From Arachis hypogaea (taxonomy: Eukaryota; Streptophyta; Magnoliopsida; Fabales; Fabaceae): a DNA stretch of 64,000 nucleotides. The stretch spans positions 109,446,276-109,510,275 of the forward strand of contig NC_092048.1 in the NCBI RefSeq assembly GCF_003086295.3. Reading direction: 5' to 3'. Below the pieces are notes generated by a model that was not told where the DNA came from, searched no databases, and saw only the letters and a list, made by a program, of their open reading frames with translations. Position numbers and translations under genes: made by a program. Positions 10,701 through 21,610 of this stretch are shown one piece after another (position 1 is the stretch's first letter; every line of letters starts with the position of its first letter).

Positions 10701-12856
10701 AGAGGCTCTTTCATGTCCTCTGAATCCTCCAAATCAGGCTGAACATCTTTAAAGATGTCTTCCAACTCTGATTCGAGACTCTCAGCCATGTTGATCTCTT
10801 CTACCAAAGAGTCAATGAGATCAACTTTCATGCAGTCTGTTGATGTGTCTGGATGCTGCATGGCTTTGACAGCGTTCAACTTAAACTTATCATCATTGAC
10901 TCTCAGGGTTATTTCCCCCTGTTGGACATCAATGAGGGATCGTCCAGTTGCTAGGAAGGGTCTTCCTAGAATGAGAGTAGCACTCTTGTGCTCCTCCATT
11001 TCCAGCACGACAAAGTCAGTGGGAAAGGCGAATGGCCCAACTCTGACAATCATGTCCTCAATCACGCCTGATGGGTATTTAGTGGAACCATCAGCAAGTT
11101 GGAGACATATCCGGGTTGGTTTAACTTCTTCAGTTAAGCCAAGCTTTCTGATAGTGGATGCAGGTATCAGGTTGATGCTTGCCCCAAGATCGCATAAAGC
11201 TGTCTTGGTGCAATCACCTTCTAATATGCATGGTATCAGAAAACTCCCAGGGTCTTTAAGCTTTTCAGGAAAGCTTTTCAGAATGACTGCACTGCATTCT
11301 TCAGTGAGGAGAACTCTTTCTGTTTCTCTCCACTCCTTTTTATGACTCAAGATCTCTTTCATGAACTTGGCATAAGAAGGTATTTGCTCAAGTGCCTCTG
11401 CAAATGGAATCTTTATTTCAAGAGTCCTTAGATAATCTGCAAAGCGAGCAAATTGCTTATCCTGCTCCTCTTTCCGGAGTTTTTGAGGATAAGGTATCTT
11501 GGCTTTATATTCCTCAACCTTAGTGGTTAAAGAAGCCTTTTTAGAGGGGTTGTTATCAGCACTTGTGTGTGTCTGATCCCTCACTGGCAATTGAATGCCA
11601 GAGTCAGAAGCTGGAGTGACGTTAGACGCCAGCTCACTGTCTGTTCCTGGCGCCTGAACGCCAGGAATGTGCCCATTTTGGGCGTTCAACGCTGGATTCT
11701 CCCCCATTTGGGCGTTCAACGCCAGATTCTTGCCCATTTCTGGCGTTGAACGCCAATCCTGCCTTGTTTCTGGCGCTGAACGCCAGTTTTGGTCATGGTC
11801 TGGGCGTTCAGCGCCAGCCTTCCACCCATTTTCTGACTTTTTAGTGCCAGAATTATTTTTCCCTGGGCTCTTACTGTCCTCAGGTGAATCTTTGGTGGGT
11901 CGCTCATTTCTTGAATTTTTGATGCCTTGAGGTGGGGTATTTAATGTTTTCCCACTTCTTAATTGAACTGCTTGGCATTCTTCTGCTATTTGCCTTGATA
12001 GCTGCTGCTTTGTTTGCTTAAACTGTTCGTCCATATGTATATTAGCTATCCTTGTCTCCTGTAGCCTGTCTTTGAATTCAGCTAGCTGCTTTGTTAGAAA
12101 ATCCAATTGCTGATTGAATTCAGCAGCTTGTTTTACAGTACTGAATTCAGCAGTTACTGTTTTAACCTCTTCATTCATGGAAGGGTTGCTGCTTAGATAC
12201 AGATGCTGATTCCTGTCAACTGTATCAATGAGCTCTTGAGCTTCTTCAATTGTCTTTCTCATATGGATAGATCCACCAGCTGAGTAATCTAGAGACATCT
12301 GAGCTCCTTCTGCAAGCCCATAGTAGAAGATGTCTAACTGAACCCACTCTGAAAACATTTCAGAGGGGCATTTTCGTAGCATCTCTCTGTATCTCTCCCA
12401 GGCATCATAAAGAGATTCATTATCTCCTTGTTTAAAGCCTTGGATGTCCAGCCTTAGCTGTGTCATCCTTTTTGGAGGAAAATACTGATTCAGGAATTTT
12501 TCTGTCAGCTGTTTTCATGTTCTTATGCTGGCCTTAGGTTGGTTATTTAACCACCTCTTAGCTTGATCTTTTATAGCAAATGGAAACAGTAATAGTCTGT
12601 AGACATCCTGATCTATTTCCTTATCATGTACTGTGTCAGCAATTTGTAGAAATTGTGCCAGAAACTCTGTAGGTTCTTCCTGTGGAAGACCGGAATACTG
12701 GCAACTTTGCTGCACCATGATAATGAGCTGAGGATTCAACTCAAAGCTACTAACTCCAATGGAGGGTATGCATATGCTACTCCCATATGAAGCAGTAGAG
12801 GGGTTAGAATATGACCCCAGAGTCCTCCTGGACTGTTCATTTCCACTTATGTCCAT
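7776..12856 (-). pseudogene. gag-pol: Gag-pol polyprotein of element A (inactivated)
   Basis: In order: an Athila-type Gag from ATG 12856; a linker whose coding sequence contains the GGCGTT/AACGCC palindromes (about 11580-11850); an aspartic protease with DLGASIN (Asp codon 11189-11191); reverse transcriptase with FMDD; RNaseH (CDASD); an integrase with HHCC, DDE and a C-terminal domain. Compared with the intact frame in D it carries four lesions. They are a TGA in place of a Trp codon at 12515-12517, a one-base loss in a G run near 9114-9120 (at the RNaseH/integrase border), a TAG in place of a Leu codon at 8286-8288, and a TAA at 8043-8045. The longest remaining frame (8975-12466) still covers Gag C-terminus to RNaseH. 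No CCHC zinc knuckle is visible in Gag. Confidence 0.95.
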
Positions 12857-13494
12857 GATGGATATATGGATATAACTTGGACTGATTTATCTTTTTATTT
12901 ATTTTATTTTATAAGAAGTAAATACTTAAATAAAATAAAATAACTAAAAAGAATTTGAATTTTGAAATTAATTTTTTTTTCGTAAAAAAATTAAAAATAA
13001 TTAGTTAATAAAAAAGAAATTTTTGAAAAAGAGGGAAGATATTTTCGAAAATTAGAGAGAGAGATAGTTAGTTAGGTAGTTTTGAAAAAGTTAAGAAACA
13101 AACAAAAAGTTAGTTAGTTAGTTGAAACAAATTTTGAAAAGATATTTTTGAATTTAGTGAGGAGAGAGAAAAACAATAAGATAGTACAAGATTTAAAATT
13201 TTTAGATCTAATGCTCCTTGTTTTTGAAAATTTTGGAGAGAAAACACCAAGGAATACCAAACTTAAAAATTTTAAGATCAAGACACAAGAAAAACTCAAG
13301 AACACTTTGAAGACTCACAAGAACACAAGAACATGAAGAACGAACACCAAACTTTAAATTTTTAGAAAACCAAACCAAAATTTTCGAAAACCAAAGGGAA
13401 ATCAACAAGAAAACACCAAACTTAAAGTTTGGCACAGGATTTAATAGAAAAAATATTATTTATGAAAAAGAAGGTTTTGCAAAGAGTATAAAAG

Positions 13495-13555
13495 ATTCTA
13501 ACCCAATTACCAAGAACACAGATTAACGCTCTAGCCAAATGAGTTATGGAATTTT
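13495..13555 (-). other. tRNA-like stretch 2 in the A leader
   Basis: Sense: CCATAACTCATTTGGCTAG, AGCGTTAATCTGTGTTC, TTGGTAATTGGGTTAGAATC. It resembles a degraded tRNA with A-box-like (TAACTCATTTGG) and B-box-like (GGGTTAGAATC) words at plausible spacing. The isotype cannot be assigned. A homologous stretch is in D (50272-50332). Confidence 0.4.
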
Positions 13556-13660
13556 CGAAAATTTTAAGAAAGATTATTTTTGAAAACACCAAACTTAAAG
13601 TTTGGCACAGGATTTAACAGAAAAATTATTTTTGAAAAAGGTTTTTTTAAAAAATTATGA

Positions 13661-13715
13661 TAGCCAATTACCATGAACATAAACACCACGTTCTAACTAA
13701 CTGAGCTATAGATTT
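13661..13715 (-). other. tRNA-like stretch 1 in the A leader
   Basis: Sense: CTATAGCTCAGTTAGTTAG followed by AACGTGGTGTTTATGTTCA and TGGTAATTGG. It has the D-arm and A-box pattern of a eukaryotic tRNA and a possible TAT anticodon position, but no T arm directly after. The shared TGTTC(A/T)TGGTAATTGG with stretch 2 suggests the two are duplicates. Homologue in D at 50436-50490. Confidence 0.45.
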
Positions 13716-13821
13716 AAAGTGTTTTAACAAGGGATAAATAATAAAAGACTCTAAACCAAAAAGAGAAAATTTTTCCTAATCTAAGCAACAAAATAAACCG
13801 TTAGTTGTCCAAATACGAACA

Positions 13822-13840
13822 ATCCCCGGCAACGGCGCCA
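13822..13840 (-). promoter_or_regulatory. Primer binding site of element A (tRNA-Asp)
   Basis: Minus-strand TGGCGCCGTTGCCGGGGAT starts 6 bases inside the 5' LTR and is complementary to the 3' end of plant tRNA-Asp(GTC) as I recall it, CCA included. tRNA-Asp priming is typical of Athila. Confidence 0.85.
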
Positions 13841-13846
13841 AAAACT

Positions 13847-15407
13847 TGGTGCACGAATTGTGAATCACACTTTTCACAACGCGTACCACTAACCAGCAAG
13901 TGCACTGGGTCGTCCAAGTAATACCTCACGTGAGTAAGGGTCGAATCCCACGGAGATTGTTGGTTTGAAGCAATCTATGGTTATCTTGTAAATCTTAGTG
14001 AGGAAGTCAATTATGTTTATCAGTTGAATTGCAAATAAATAATAGAGCATGGAATAAAGGTTACTTGTTATGCAGTAATGGAGAATATGTTGGAGTTTTG
14101 GAGATGCTTTGTCTTCTGAATCTCTGCTTTCCTCTGTCTTCTTGTTCACGCACGCACGTCCTCCTATGACAAGCTGTGTGTTGGTGGATCACCGTTGTCA
14201 ATGGCTACCTTCCATCCTTCCAGTGAAAACTATGCTCACGCGCTCTGTCACAGCACGGCTAATCACTGGTTGGTTCTCGATCCGGTTGGAATAGGATTTA
14301 CTATCCTTTTGCGTCTGTCACTAACGCCCAGCCTTCAGGAGTTTGAAGCTCGTCGCAGTCATTCAATCCTTGAATCCTACTCGGAATACCACAGACAAGG
14401 TTTAGACTTTCCGGATTCTCATGAATGCCGCCATCAGTTCTAGCTTATACCACGGAGATTCTGATTAAGAGATCTCAGAGATACTCATTCAATCGGATAT
14501 AGAACGGAGGTGGTTGTCAGGCACACGTTCATGGTTTGAGGAAGGTGATGAATGTCACGGATCATCACCTTCATCACAGTTAAGCGCGAATGAACATCTT
14601 AGATAGGAACAAGCGTGTTTGAATGGAAAACAGAAATACTTGCATTAATTCATCGAGACACAGCAGAGCTCCTCACCCCCAACAATGGGGTTTAGAGACT
14701 CATGCCGTCAGAGGATACAAAGTTTAGATCTGAAATGTCATGAGATACAAAATAAGTCTCTAAAAGTTGTTTAAATACTAAACTAGTAGCCTAGGTTTAC
14801 AAAAATTGGATAAACTATGATGGATGATGCAGAAATTCACTTCTGGGGCCCACTTCTGTGTGCTGGGGCCCACTTGGTGTGTGCTGGGGTTGAGACTTAA
14901 GCAATTCACATGCAGAGGCCATTTGTGGAGTTGAACGCCAGTTTTTGTGCCAGTTTGGGCGTTCAACTCCAGTTTTTGATCCTTTTCTGGCGCTGGACGC
15001 CAGAATTGGGCAGAGGACTGGCGTTAAACGCCAGTTTACGTCATCTATTCTTGTGCAAAGTATGGACTATTATATATTGCTGGAAAGCCCTGGATGTCTA
15101 CTTTCCAACGCAATTGGAAGCACGCCATTTCGAGTTCTGTAGCTCCAGAAAATCCACTTTGAGTGCAGAGAGGTTAGAATCCAACAGCATCAGCAGTCCT
15201 TTTTCAGCCTGAATCAGATTTTTGCTTAGCTCCTTCAATTTCAGCCAGAAAAATACCTGAAATTACAGAAAAACACACAACTCATAGTAAAGTCCAGAAA
15301 TATGAATTTTTCCTAAAAGCTAATAGAAATAGACTAAAAACTAACTAAAACATACTCAAAACTATATGAAATTATCCCCAAAAAGCGTATAAAATATCCA
15401 CTCATCA
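13847..15407 (-). repeat. 5' LTR of element A
   Basis: The partner of 4284-5844, with about 24 substitutions by eye and no length difference. A TATTTAAA stretch near 14770 (minus strand) is a weak TATA candidate. It is followed by TSD AGAAT at 15408-15412. Confidence 0.95.
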
Positions 15408-15412
15408 AGAAT
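15408..15412. repeat. Target-site duplication of element A (right), AGAAT
   Basis: Exact copy of 4279-4283. Confidence 0.95.
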
Positions 15413-16201
15413 CTATATAAAAATAAAAATAAAAAACCATAAATAAAAGAAACCCAGGGTAGATTATTCTAAACAAGTATGTCTCAAAGCAGATGTTTAA
15501 ATAGGAACAGCACAATGCTTAAAATTATTTTCCTATGCGAATTCATATATTTTTCTAACTATTAATATACAATTATTTTATCTGGAATAGCTTACTTAAA
15601 ACCGTAAGTCTGAAACACGTAAGTAGAAGATATAACAATACAGCCATTATGTGCCCAGGAAAAAAGGATATAGCTATTTAATCAAATAACAAATCAATTA
15701 TTCTTCATAAAAGCACTTATATCCTTCATTGTAAAACAGTCTAAGTGAAAAATCAGAGAGATGGAGACCAAAACAATGCCTTCACTCCTCAAGTCCCAAA
15801 GGGATAGAGTTAGAAATCCATTTCAGTAGGTATTAACCAAAGAGAAACAGAACTTCTTCTAAGATATAATGAACCGCACACCTATAGTTATAAAGATGAT
15901 GCACTTTTTTTCCTTGGATATCCATTGAACTATAAGAGGCTTATAAGTTATAATTTTATGCTACTTCATGATTCGTAATAGTTAATGACTTTCAAAGGAT
16001 ATAATTTAATTAAAACTAATAGCTTTTAAGGAAGTATGGAAGTATAGGTACAAGTAAAATTTAGATAATAAAATAAAGAATTTAATTTTGATGGGCAGTC
16101 AGTGTAAAGTAGTTCTACACGTGCATCTATTTATGCATTGTCATGTGTAGTTATTTTTATATAAAGTTATTAATTGAAAACTGTTATTTATTGCCTTTTG
16201 T
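15413..16201. other. AT-rich spacer before the FAR1-related pseudogene
   Basis: Non-repetitive, AT-rich and without a supported ORF. Its end (TTTATTTCATCTCATTAG near 16203-16220) resembles an intron 3' end leading into the FAR1-related frame, so part of it may be a former intron or 5' flank. Otherwise I see nothing. Confidence 0.5.
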
Positions 16202-17338
16202 TTATTTCATCTCATTAGAGTGCAGTGGATGTTGATTCGGTACCACTCAGTTCATAAGACAACGTTGAAGATTCGGAACCACTGCACTTGTGATTGCGGT
16301 GGCAACAGTAGCAAGTGTGTGTCTGTAACGGCCGATGATATTATAAACCCAAGCTTTGAAACATCGAATGCAGCTTATAACTTGTATGTACATTATGCAA
16401 GGTGTGTCGGGTTTGGAGTTTGCAAGGGTGATACAACATGTGGAAAAGATGGAACACAACGCAGAAGGTGATTTTTTCGCAAGAAGGAAGGAAAGTGATT
16501 CGAGAAATACATATCTAATTCAAGTAGGAAAAGGGAGCATAGAGCGCTAACTCGCACTGGTTATGAAGCCTTGCTTGTGGTGTGTTTTGACACGAAAACT
16601 TTGATTTGGAGGGTTAAAAATTTAGTCGAGAAGCACAACAACGATCTTGTCCCACAATGCTTGGTACACCTAATTCCAGACCATTGAGGGTTGACTAAGG
16701 CATAAAAATCTCAGGCAAACACCATGCATGATCATGGTCTTCCAACCTCTAAAATAATGGGACTAATGGTAGGCCAAGTCGGTAGTTATGCCAATGTCGG
16801 GTTCACAAAGAAGGACCTGGATAATCACATTCAAAGAAGTCGTCATACAAAGCTCATTGGCGGGGATTCCACTGCAACGATTAGCTATCCAATTGGGAAA
16901 GCCGATGTCGACCCCATGGCCATGGCAAGGTACAGTGCTACTGATGAAGGTTGGCTGGCAAATTTATTTTGGGCAGACGACATTTGTAGGGCCGATTATC
17001 AGTGCTTTAGAGATGTGCTTGCATTCGATACAACCTATTAGAAGAATAAGTATAGAAGGCCGTTGGTAATCTTTTCGGGGTGTAACCATCACCACCAAAC
17101 ATGTATATTTGGCTTTGCTTTGGTAGAGGACGAACGAACGGCAACATATACGTGGTTGTTGCAAAACTTTCAGGAAGTCTTGCTGAACAAGTCTCCCAAT
17201 GTTGTGGTCACAAATGGTGATGAGGCAATGAAGGCAGCAATTCAAGAAATCTTCTCAGCTACAACTCACCGATTATGTGGTCGGCACATTCAGAAGAATG
17301 TAACAGAAAACATAAAAAACAAAAATTTTGGATTCTAA
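16202..17338 (+). pseudogene. FAR1-related sequence (MULE-derived) pseudogene, 5' half
   Basis: One reading frame is kept for about 1.1 kb. It shows a FAR1 DNA-binding-type domain (FETSNAAYNLYVHYARCVGF, then C and RRR...KKEGK) at about 16350-16500. A MULE transposase-like core follows at about 16790-17330, with VGFTKKDL, GWLANLFWAD, DYQCF, LAFDTTY, PLVIFSGCNHH, VVTNGDEAM and THRLC. At least five in-frame stops break it: near 16469, 16496, 16683 and 16703, and at 17039. The frame ends at 17336-17338 where Tekay-type integrase sequence begins, so the SWIM zinc finger and C-terminus are missing. In the living family these are light-signalling transcription factors domesticated from Mutator-like transposases; this copy cannot make a protein. 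Confidence 0.85.
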
Positions 17339-18225
17339 ATGATTGTGTCTACTACTATAATTTCTGACAGAGATTCCCGTTTCACTTCAAAATTCTGGGG
17401 TGCATTTTGGAGAGCTTTCGGAACCCGTTGAGCTTAAGTACAGCTTACCATCCTCAAACCGATGGTCAATCTGAAAGGGCAATCCAAACCCTAGAAGATA
17501 TGTTGAGGACTTGTGTTCTGGATCAACCGGCAAGCTGGGATTGGTATATGCCAATACTGGAGTTTGTGTACAATAATAGCTACCATGCGAGCATCGGAAT
17601 AGCTCCATATGAGGCTCTGTATGGGAGGAAATGTCAATCTTCACTATGCTGGTATGAGGCCAGGGAAAAGAGCTTGTTAGGGCCAGAATTGATAGCTGAG
17701 ACTACCAAACAAGTTAAGGAAATCAGAGATAGAATGCTCACTGCTCAGAGCCGTCAGAAGAGTTACGCTGATCAGAGGCGAAAGCCCTTAGAGTTTGAGG
17801 AAGGAGACCATGCTTTCCTTAAGGTTACTCAAATAACAGGAGTAGATAGAGCGATTAAGACGAAAAAGCTGAATCCCCAATACATCAGTCCATTTCAGAT
17901 TCTTGAGAGAGTTGGACTAGTGGCGTATCAGATGGCTCTATCGCCTCACCTGTCGAACCTGCACGACATGTTTCATGTGTTGCAGCTTTGGAAGTATACT
18001 CCTGATGCTAGCCATGTGTTAAAACTTGAATTGGTTCAGTTAAAGGAAGACTTGACTTTATCGGTGATCCCGGGTCAGGATTGATGACATGAGTATTAAG
18101 AAGTTGCACGGAAAAGAGGTTCCATTAGTGAAAGTGGCCCGGAGTCGAGCTGGTGTTGAGGAGCACACCTGGGAGCTTGAATCAGAGATGCGAGCAGACT
18201 ATCCACACTTGTTTCCAGGTAACTA
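17339..18225 (+). pseudogene. Chromovirus integrase C-terminal part with chromodomain-like tail
   Basis: Begins in frame with ISDRDSRFTSKFW (the second catalytic Asp). A one-base frameshift near 17428-17432 follows, then STAYHPQTDGQSERAIQTLE (catalytic Glu), LPFVYNNSYH-type and APYEALYGR blocks, and a GPF-type core (LNPQYISPFQILERVG). The main frame stops at 18082-18084. A shifted frame then gives VPLVKVAR...EEHTWELESEMR..YPHLF, the family's C-terminal chromodomain-like region, to about 18225. Confidence 0.9.
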
Positions 18226-18268
18226 GATTCGAATTTTGTGGGAAAAATTTCCATTTAGGTGGGTAGAA

Positions 18269-19937
18269 TGTAAAACCCGGTTAATTTATAGCTTATTAAC
18301 CTATAAATTAAAATATATTCTAGAAAAGTGAGAAATGAGATTTTTATGGTTTGTTGTGGTAGAGAAATTCGAAACGAGAATTTCGACACCAATTTTAAAG
18401 AAAACGGCCCAAGATTGGGCCCAAGGCCCAGCCAAGCTTCGTTTAATTAATGAAGCTCAGCACTCTTTCTCCCTAAAACAAACACACACACGCTGGAAAC
18501 AAAGAAAGGAAAAGGGGGGGGGGGAGATTGAAACCCTTGTTCCTATTCATCTCAATCTTCCATGGTTGATAACTTTTGATCCGGAGCTCCGATTGACGCA
18601 CCATTTGCAGCTACGCGACCGCGGTGTTGAGCTTTACAAAAACCATACAAGCAATCTTGAGGTAAGCCATGTTTTCTTCTTCGAATTCCCATCCTTGATT
18701 TTTGAGTTTCTTAGGCAAAATGTTGAGATTTTGAGCTCCATTGTGTTATAGGATCAAATTAACTTGAAGGGAAGGCTTGCTCTAGCTCCCTTGGTCTTTG
18801 GGTAAGGTGAAATTCTCAACCCTAAGCTAAAGACTTGAGATTTTGTGTTTTAGTGATTAAGTTATTGTGTTTGGGTGTGATATTGTGCTTAGGCATTGTA
18901 TATGTGTGTTTTGGAGCTTGATTGGTGATTTTGGAAGCTTTGGTGTGGAGCCCCAAGCTTGGAAAATGTGTTGGTGGAGTTTCGAAACCTTGGAAGTTGA
19001 ATTTAAGAGTGTTCCGGGTTGAACGAGAAATCGGTCAAGGTATAGTTTCGGTTTCCTGTATCTAAAATATAATGTTGTGTGAAAACATAGGCTAGAGACC
19101 CTAAGATAGGAGTTGAATTATTAATGTTGTTGATGGATTCAAAAGAATTGTGTTGTTGTGTATATATTTAGTGGATTGTGGAATGTTGATCTAGTTGTTA
19201 GATAATTTGGATTGAGATGAGTATTTGAGTAGTGGTTGGATGATTGTGAATTATGATAATTGTTGGTGCAATATATGAAAGTTGTATGTGATGTGGGTTA
19301 ATATGCTTAATGGATGATAATTGGTGAGGTTCTTATTGATGAACATGAGTTAAACGGGTGAGATTGATATATGTAGGTATATATGGTGAATGATAAATTT
19401 GGAATGTTTGATTGGGAATTGTGATATAAATTGTTGGTTACGAATTGGATCATTGAGTTAAGATTTGGTTAAGTGTGGAGGAATTTGTGGGTTGTTGATT
19501 AAATGAGGAATGGAAATGTTTGATATTGGAGTGGTTGAGTTTTGAATGGTTTTACATGAGAATTGGTAAATGTATGTTTGAAAATGCAGAGTTTATAAGT
19601 TTTGGTAAAACTGAAATTTTGATGAACTTTGACGGATCATATCTTGAGCAATTATTTTCAAAATTTGATGATTTTTATATCAATAAAAAGATAATTTTAT
19701 AAACTTTAAAATGGTTTAAATTTGGTAGAAATCCGAATTTTGTGGAAGGATATATGATCGTTGGAAGTTTGGGCCAAAAATCTGAATTCTGCAACTTCTG
19801 CAGAATTTGTGATTTCTGGTTTGTGTGCGTACGCGCAGTCCTGTGCGCATGCACACTCTGCGAGAATTTGGTCCTGTCCATACGCACAGACTTGTGCATA
19901 CACACACGCGAAGACAGGGCTGCTGGTGGCAGCGCTG
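18269..19937 (+). repeat. 3' LTR of the chromovirus fragment, cut by element B
   Basis: Starts TGTAAAACCCGG, a usual Tekay-type LTR start, 44 bases after the coding region and just behind GGTGGGTAGAA, which would serve as the purine tract. It continues for 1669 bases to the B insertion; the rest should lie beyond B, outside the window. A short ORF at 18335-18751 has no recognisable homology. A palindrome-rich segment lies at 19823-19915. Confidence 0.75.
19823..19915. repeat. GTGCGTACGCGCA-type palindrome cluster in chromovirus LTR
   Basis: Near-palindromic words (GTGTGCGTACGCGCA, TGTGCGCATGCACA, CATACGCACAG, GTGCATACACACACGCG) occur at about 25-base spacing. The layout is like the arrays in the other LTR families but the sequence is unrelated. 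Confidence 0.6.
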
Positions 19938-21584
19938 TGATGAGCGGATAATTCATACGCTTTTTGGCACTATTTTTACATGGTTTTTAGTATGATTTAG
20001 TTAGTTTTTAGTATATAATTATTAGTTTTTAAATAAAAATCACATTTCTGGACTTTACTATGAGTTTGTGTGTTTTTCTGTGATTTCGGGTATTTTCTGG
20101 CTGGAATTGAGGGACCTGAGCAAAAATCTGATTCAGAGGCTGAAAAAGGACTACAGATGCTGTTGGATTCTGATCTCTCTACACTCGAAGTGGATTTTCT
20201 GGAGCTACAGAAGATCAATTAGCGCGCTATCAATTGCATTGGAAAGTAGACATTCTGGGCTTTCCAGCAATATATTTGATGGCCCAAACTGGTGTTCAAA
20301 GTTAGCCCAAGGAATTCTGGCGTAAAATGCCAGAATTTGCATAAAAGCTAGAGTTAAACGCCCAAACTGGCATCAAAGCTGGCGTTTAACTCCAAGAAAA
20401 GTCTCTACATGTGAAAGCTTCAATGCTCAGCCCAAGAACACACCAAGTGGGACCCAGAAGTGGATTTCTGCATCATTTACTTATTTCTGTAAACCCTAGG
20501 CTACTAGTTCATTATAAATATGACATTTTACTATTGTATTTAGAGGAATCTTTAGATCATTTTTGAGACTATCTTTGTATCACTTTGGATCTCTTGATCA
20601 CGTTTTGGGGGCTGGCCATTCGGCCATGCCTGGACCTTCATCACTTTTGTATTTTCAACGGTGGAGTTTCTACAGCCCATAGTTTAAGGTGTGGAGCTCT
20701 GCTGTTCCTCATGAATTGATACAAAGTACTATTGTTTTTCTATTCAATTCAAGCTTATTCTTATTCTAAGATATTCACTCGCACTTCAACTTGATGAATG
20801 TGATGATCCGTGACACTCATCATCATTCTCACCTATGAACGCGTGCCTGACAACCACTTCTGTTCTATCTACAATAGCTTGAGTGTGTATCTCTTGGCCT
20901 CCTGGTTCACGACGCATGGTTGCCTCTCCTGAAAACAGAGCCCTCCATTCCGTGAGATCAGAGTCTTCGTGGTATAAGCTAGAATCAATTGGCAGCATTC
21001 TTGAGATTTAGAAAGTCTAAACCTTGTCTGTGGTATTCCGAGTAGGATCTGGGATGGGATGACTGTGACGAGCTTTAAACTCGCGAGTGTTGGGCGTAGT
21101 GACAGACGCAAAAGGATCAATGGATCCTATTCCAATATGAGTGAGAACCGACAGATGATTAGCCTTGCGGTGACAGCGCAGATGGACCATTTTCACTGAG
21201 AGGACGGACGGTAGCCATTGACAACGGTGATCCCCCAACATACAGCTTGCCATGGAAGCGAGTACGCATGATTGAATGAAGGCAATAGGAAAGCAGAGGT
21301 TCAGAAGGAACAAAGCATCTTCATACGCTTAATTGAAATCCTACCAATGAATTACATAAGTATTTCTATCTTATTTTCTGTTTTACTTATATTTTAATTA
21401 TCAAAACCTCATAACTATTTGAATTCGCCTGACTGAGATTTACAAAGATGGCCATAGCTTGCTTCAAGCCGACAATCTCCGTGGGATCGACCCTTACTCA
21501 CATAAGGTATTACTTGGACGACCCAGTGCACTTGCTGGTTAGTTGTGCAGAATTACAAAAGTGTGATTGTAATTTCGTGCACCA
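19938..21584 (+). repeat. 5' LTR of element B
   Basis: Starts TGATGAGCGGATAATTCATAC and ends AATTTCGTGCACCA (1647 bases). A TATA box lies at 20513-20520. GGCGTT/AACGCC-type words are at 20320-20395. Confidence 0.95.
20513..20520 (+). promoter_or_regulatory. LTR TATA box, element B
   Basis: TATAAATA in an AT-rich context following the conserved AAACCCTAGGCTACTAG block. The equivalent TATAAATAG is at 53052-53060 in the 3' LTR. Confidence 0.65.
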
Positions 21585-21590
21585 AGTTTT

Positions 21591-21610
21591 TGGTGCCGTT
21601 GCCGGGGATT
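21591..21610 (+). promoter_or_regulatory. Primer binding site of element B (tRNA-Asp)
   Basis: TGGTGCCGTTGCCGGGGATT, one mismatch (T for C at position 4) from the tRNA-Asp complement used by A, C and D, six bases inside the LTR. Confidence 0.8.

Larger units (their letters stand above)
12857..13821 (-). other. 5' leader of element A
   Basis: About 970 bases between primer site and gag, strongly U-rich in the sense direction, with many TTTTCGAAAA palindromes and several TAAGTTTGGTGTT motifs (near 13250, 13346, 13413, 13586). Two tRNA-like stretches are listed separately. No ORF. Confidence 0.7.
4284..15407 (-). mobile_element. Element A: complete Athila-type Ty3/gypsy LTR retrotransposon
   Basis: An 11,124-base element on the minus strand with two 1561-base LTRs (4284-5844 and 13847-15407), a perfect AGAAT TSD, a tRNA-Asp primer site, and a degraded gag-protease-RT-RNaseH-integrase region. 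By-eye comparison of the LTRs gives about 24 substitutions (98.5% identity), so the insertion is recent. A is closely related to D, but its plant-transposon-protein ORF is reduced to a remnant (7018-7173). Family recall suggests the peanut FIDEL group; this is unverified. Confidence 0.95.
17339..19937 (+). mobile_element. 5'-truncated Tekay/Del-type chromovirus fragment
   Basis: Contains only the end of the integrase, a chromodomain-like tail and the start of the 3' LTR, in plus orientation. It joins the FAR1-related pseudogene abruptly at about 17338 and is interrupted at 19937 by element B, which inserted in its LTR. Gag, protease, RT and RNaseH are absent. Confidence 0.85.

Noticed and set aside
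10755..11345. 196-aa plus-strand ORF (also at 47491-48081)
   Set aside because: Antisense shadow of the protease/RT linker region in A and D; its conservation follows from the sense coding sequence.
13661..13715. Functional tRNA gene
   Set aside because: No closed acceptor or T arm; found only in retrotransposon leaders and degenerate.
18335..18751. 138-aa ORF in the chromovirus LTR
   Set aside because: Located wholly within LTR sequence after the integrase stop; no homology recognised.
19933..19937. TSD CGCTG for element B
   Set aside because: The right end of B is beyond the window, so the duplicate cannot be seen.
19938..19960. Hammerhead-ribozyme core suggested by the CTGATGAG-like LTR start
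   Set aside because: The remaining conserved core (GAAA with three helices) is not found nearby; the bases are simply the LTR terminus.
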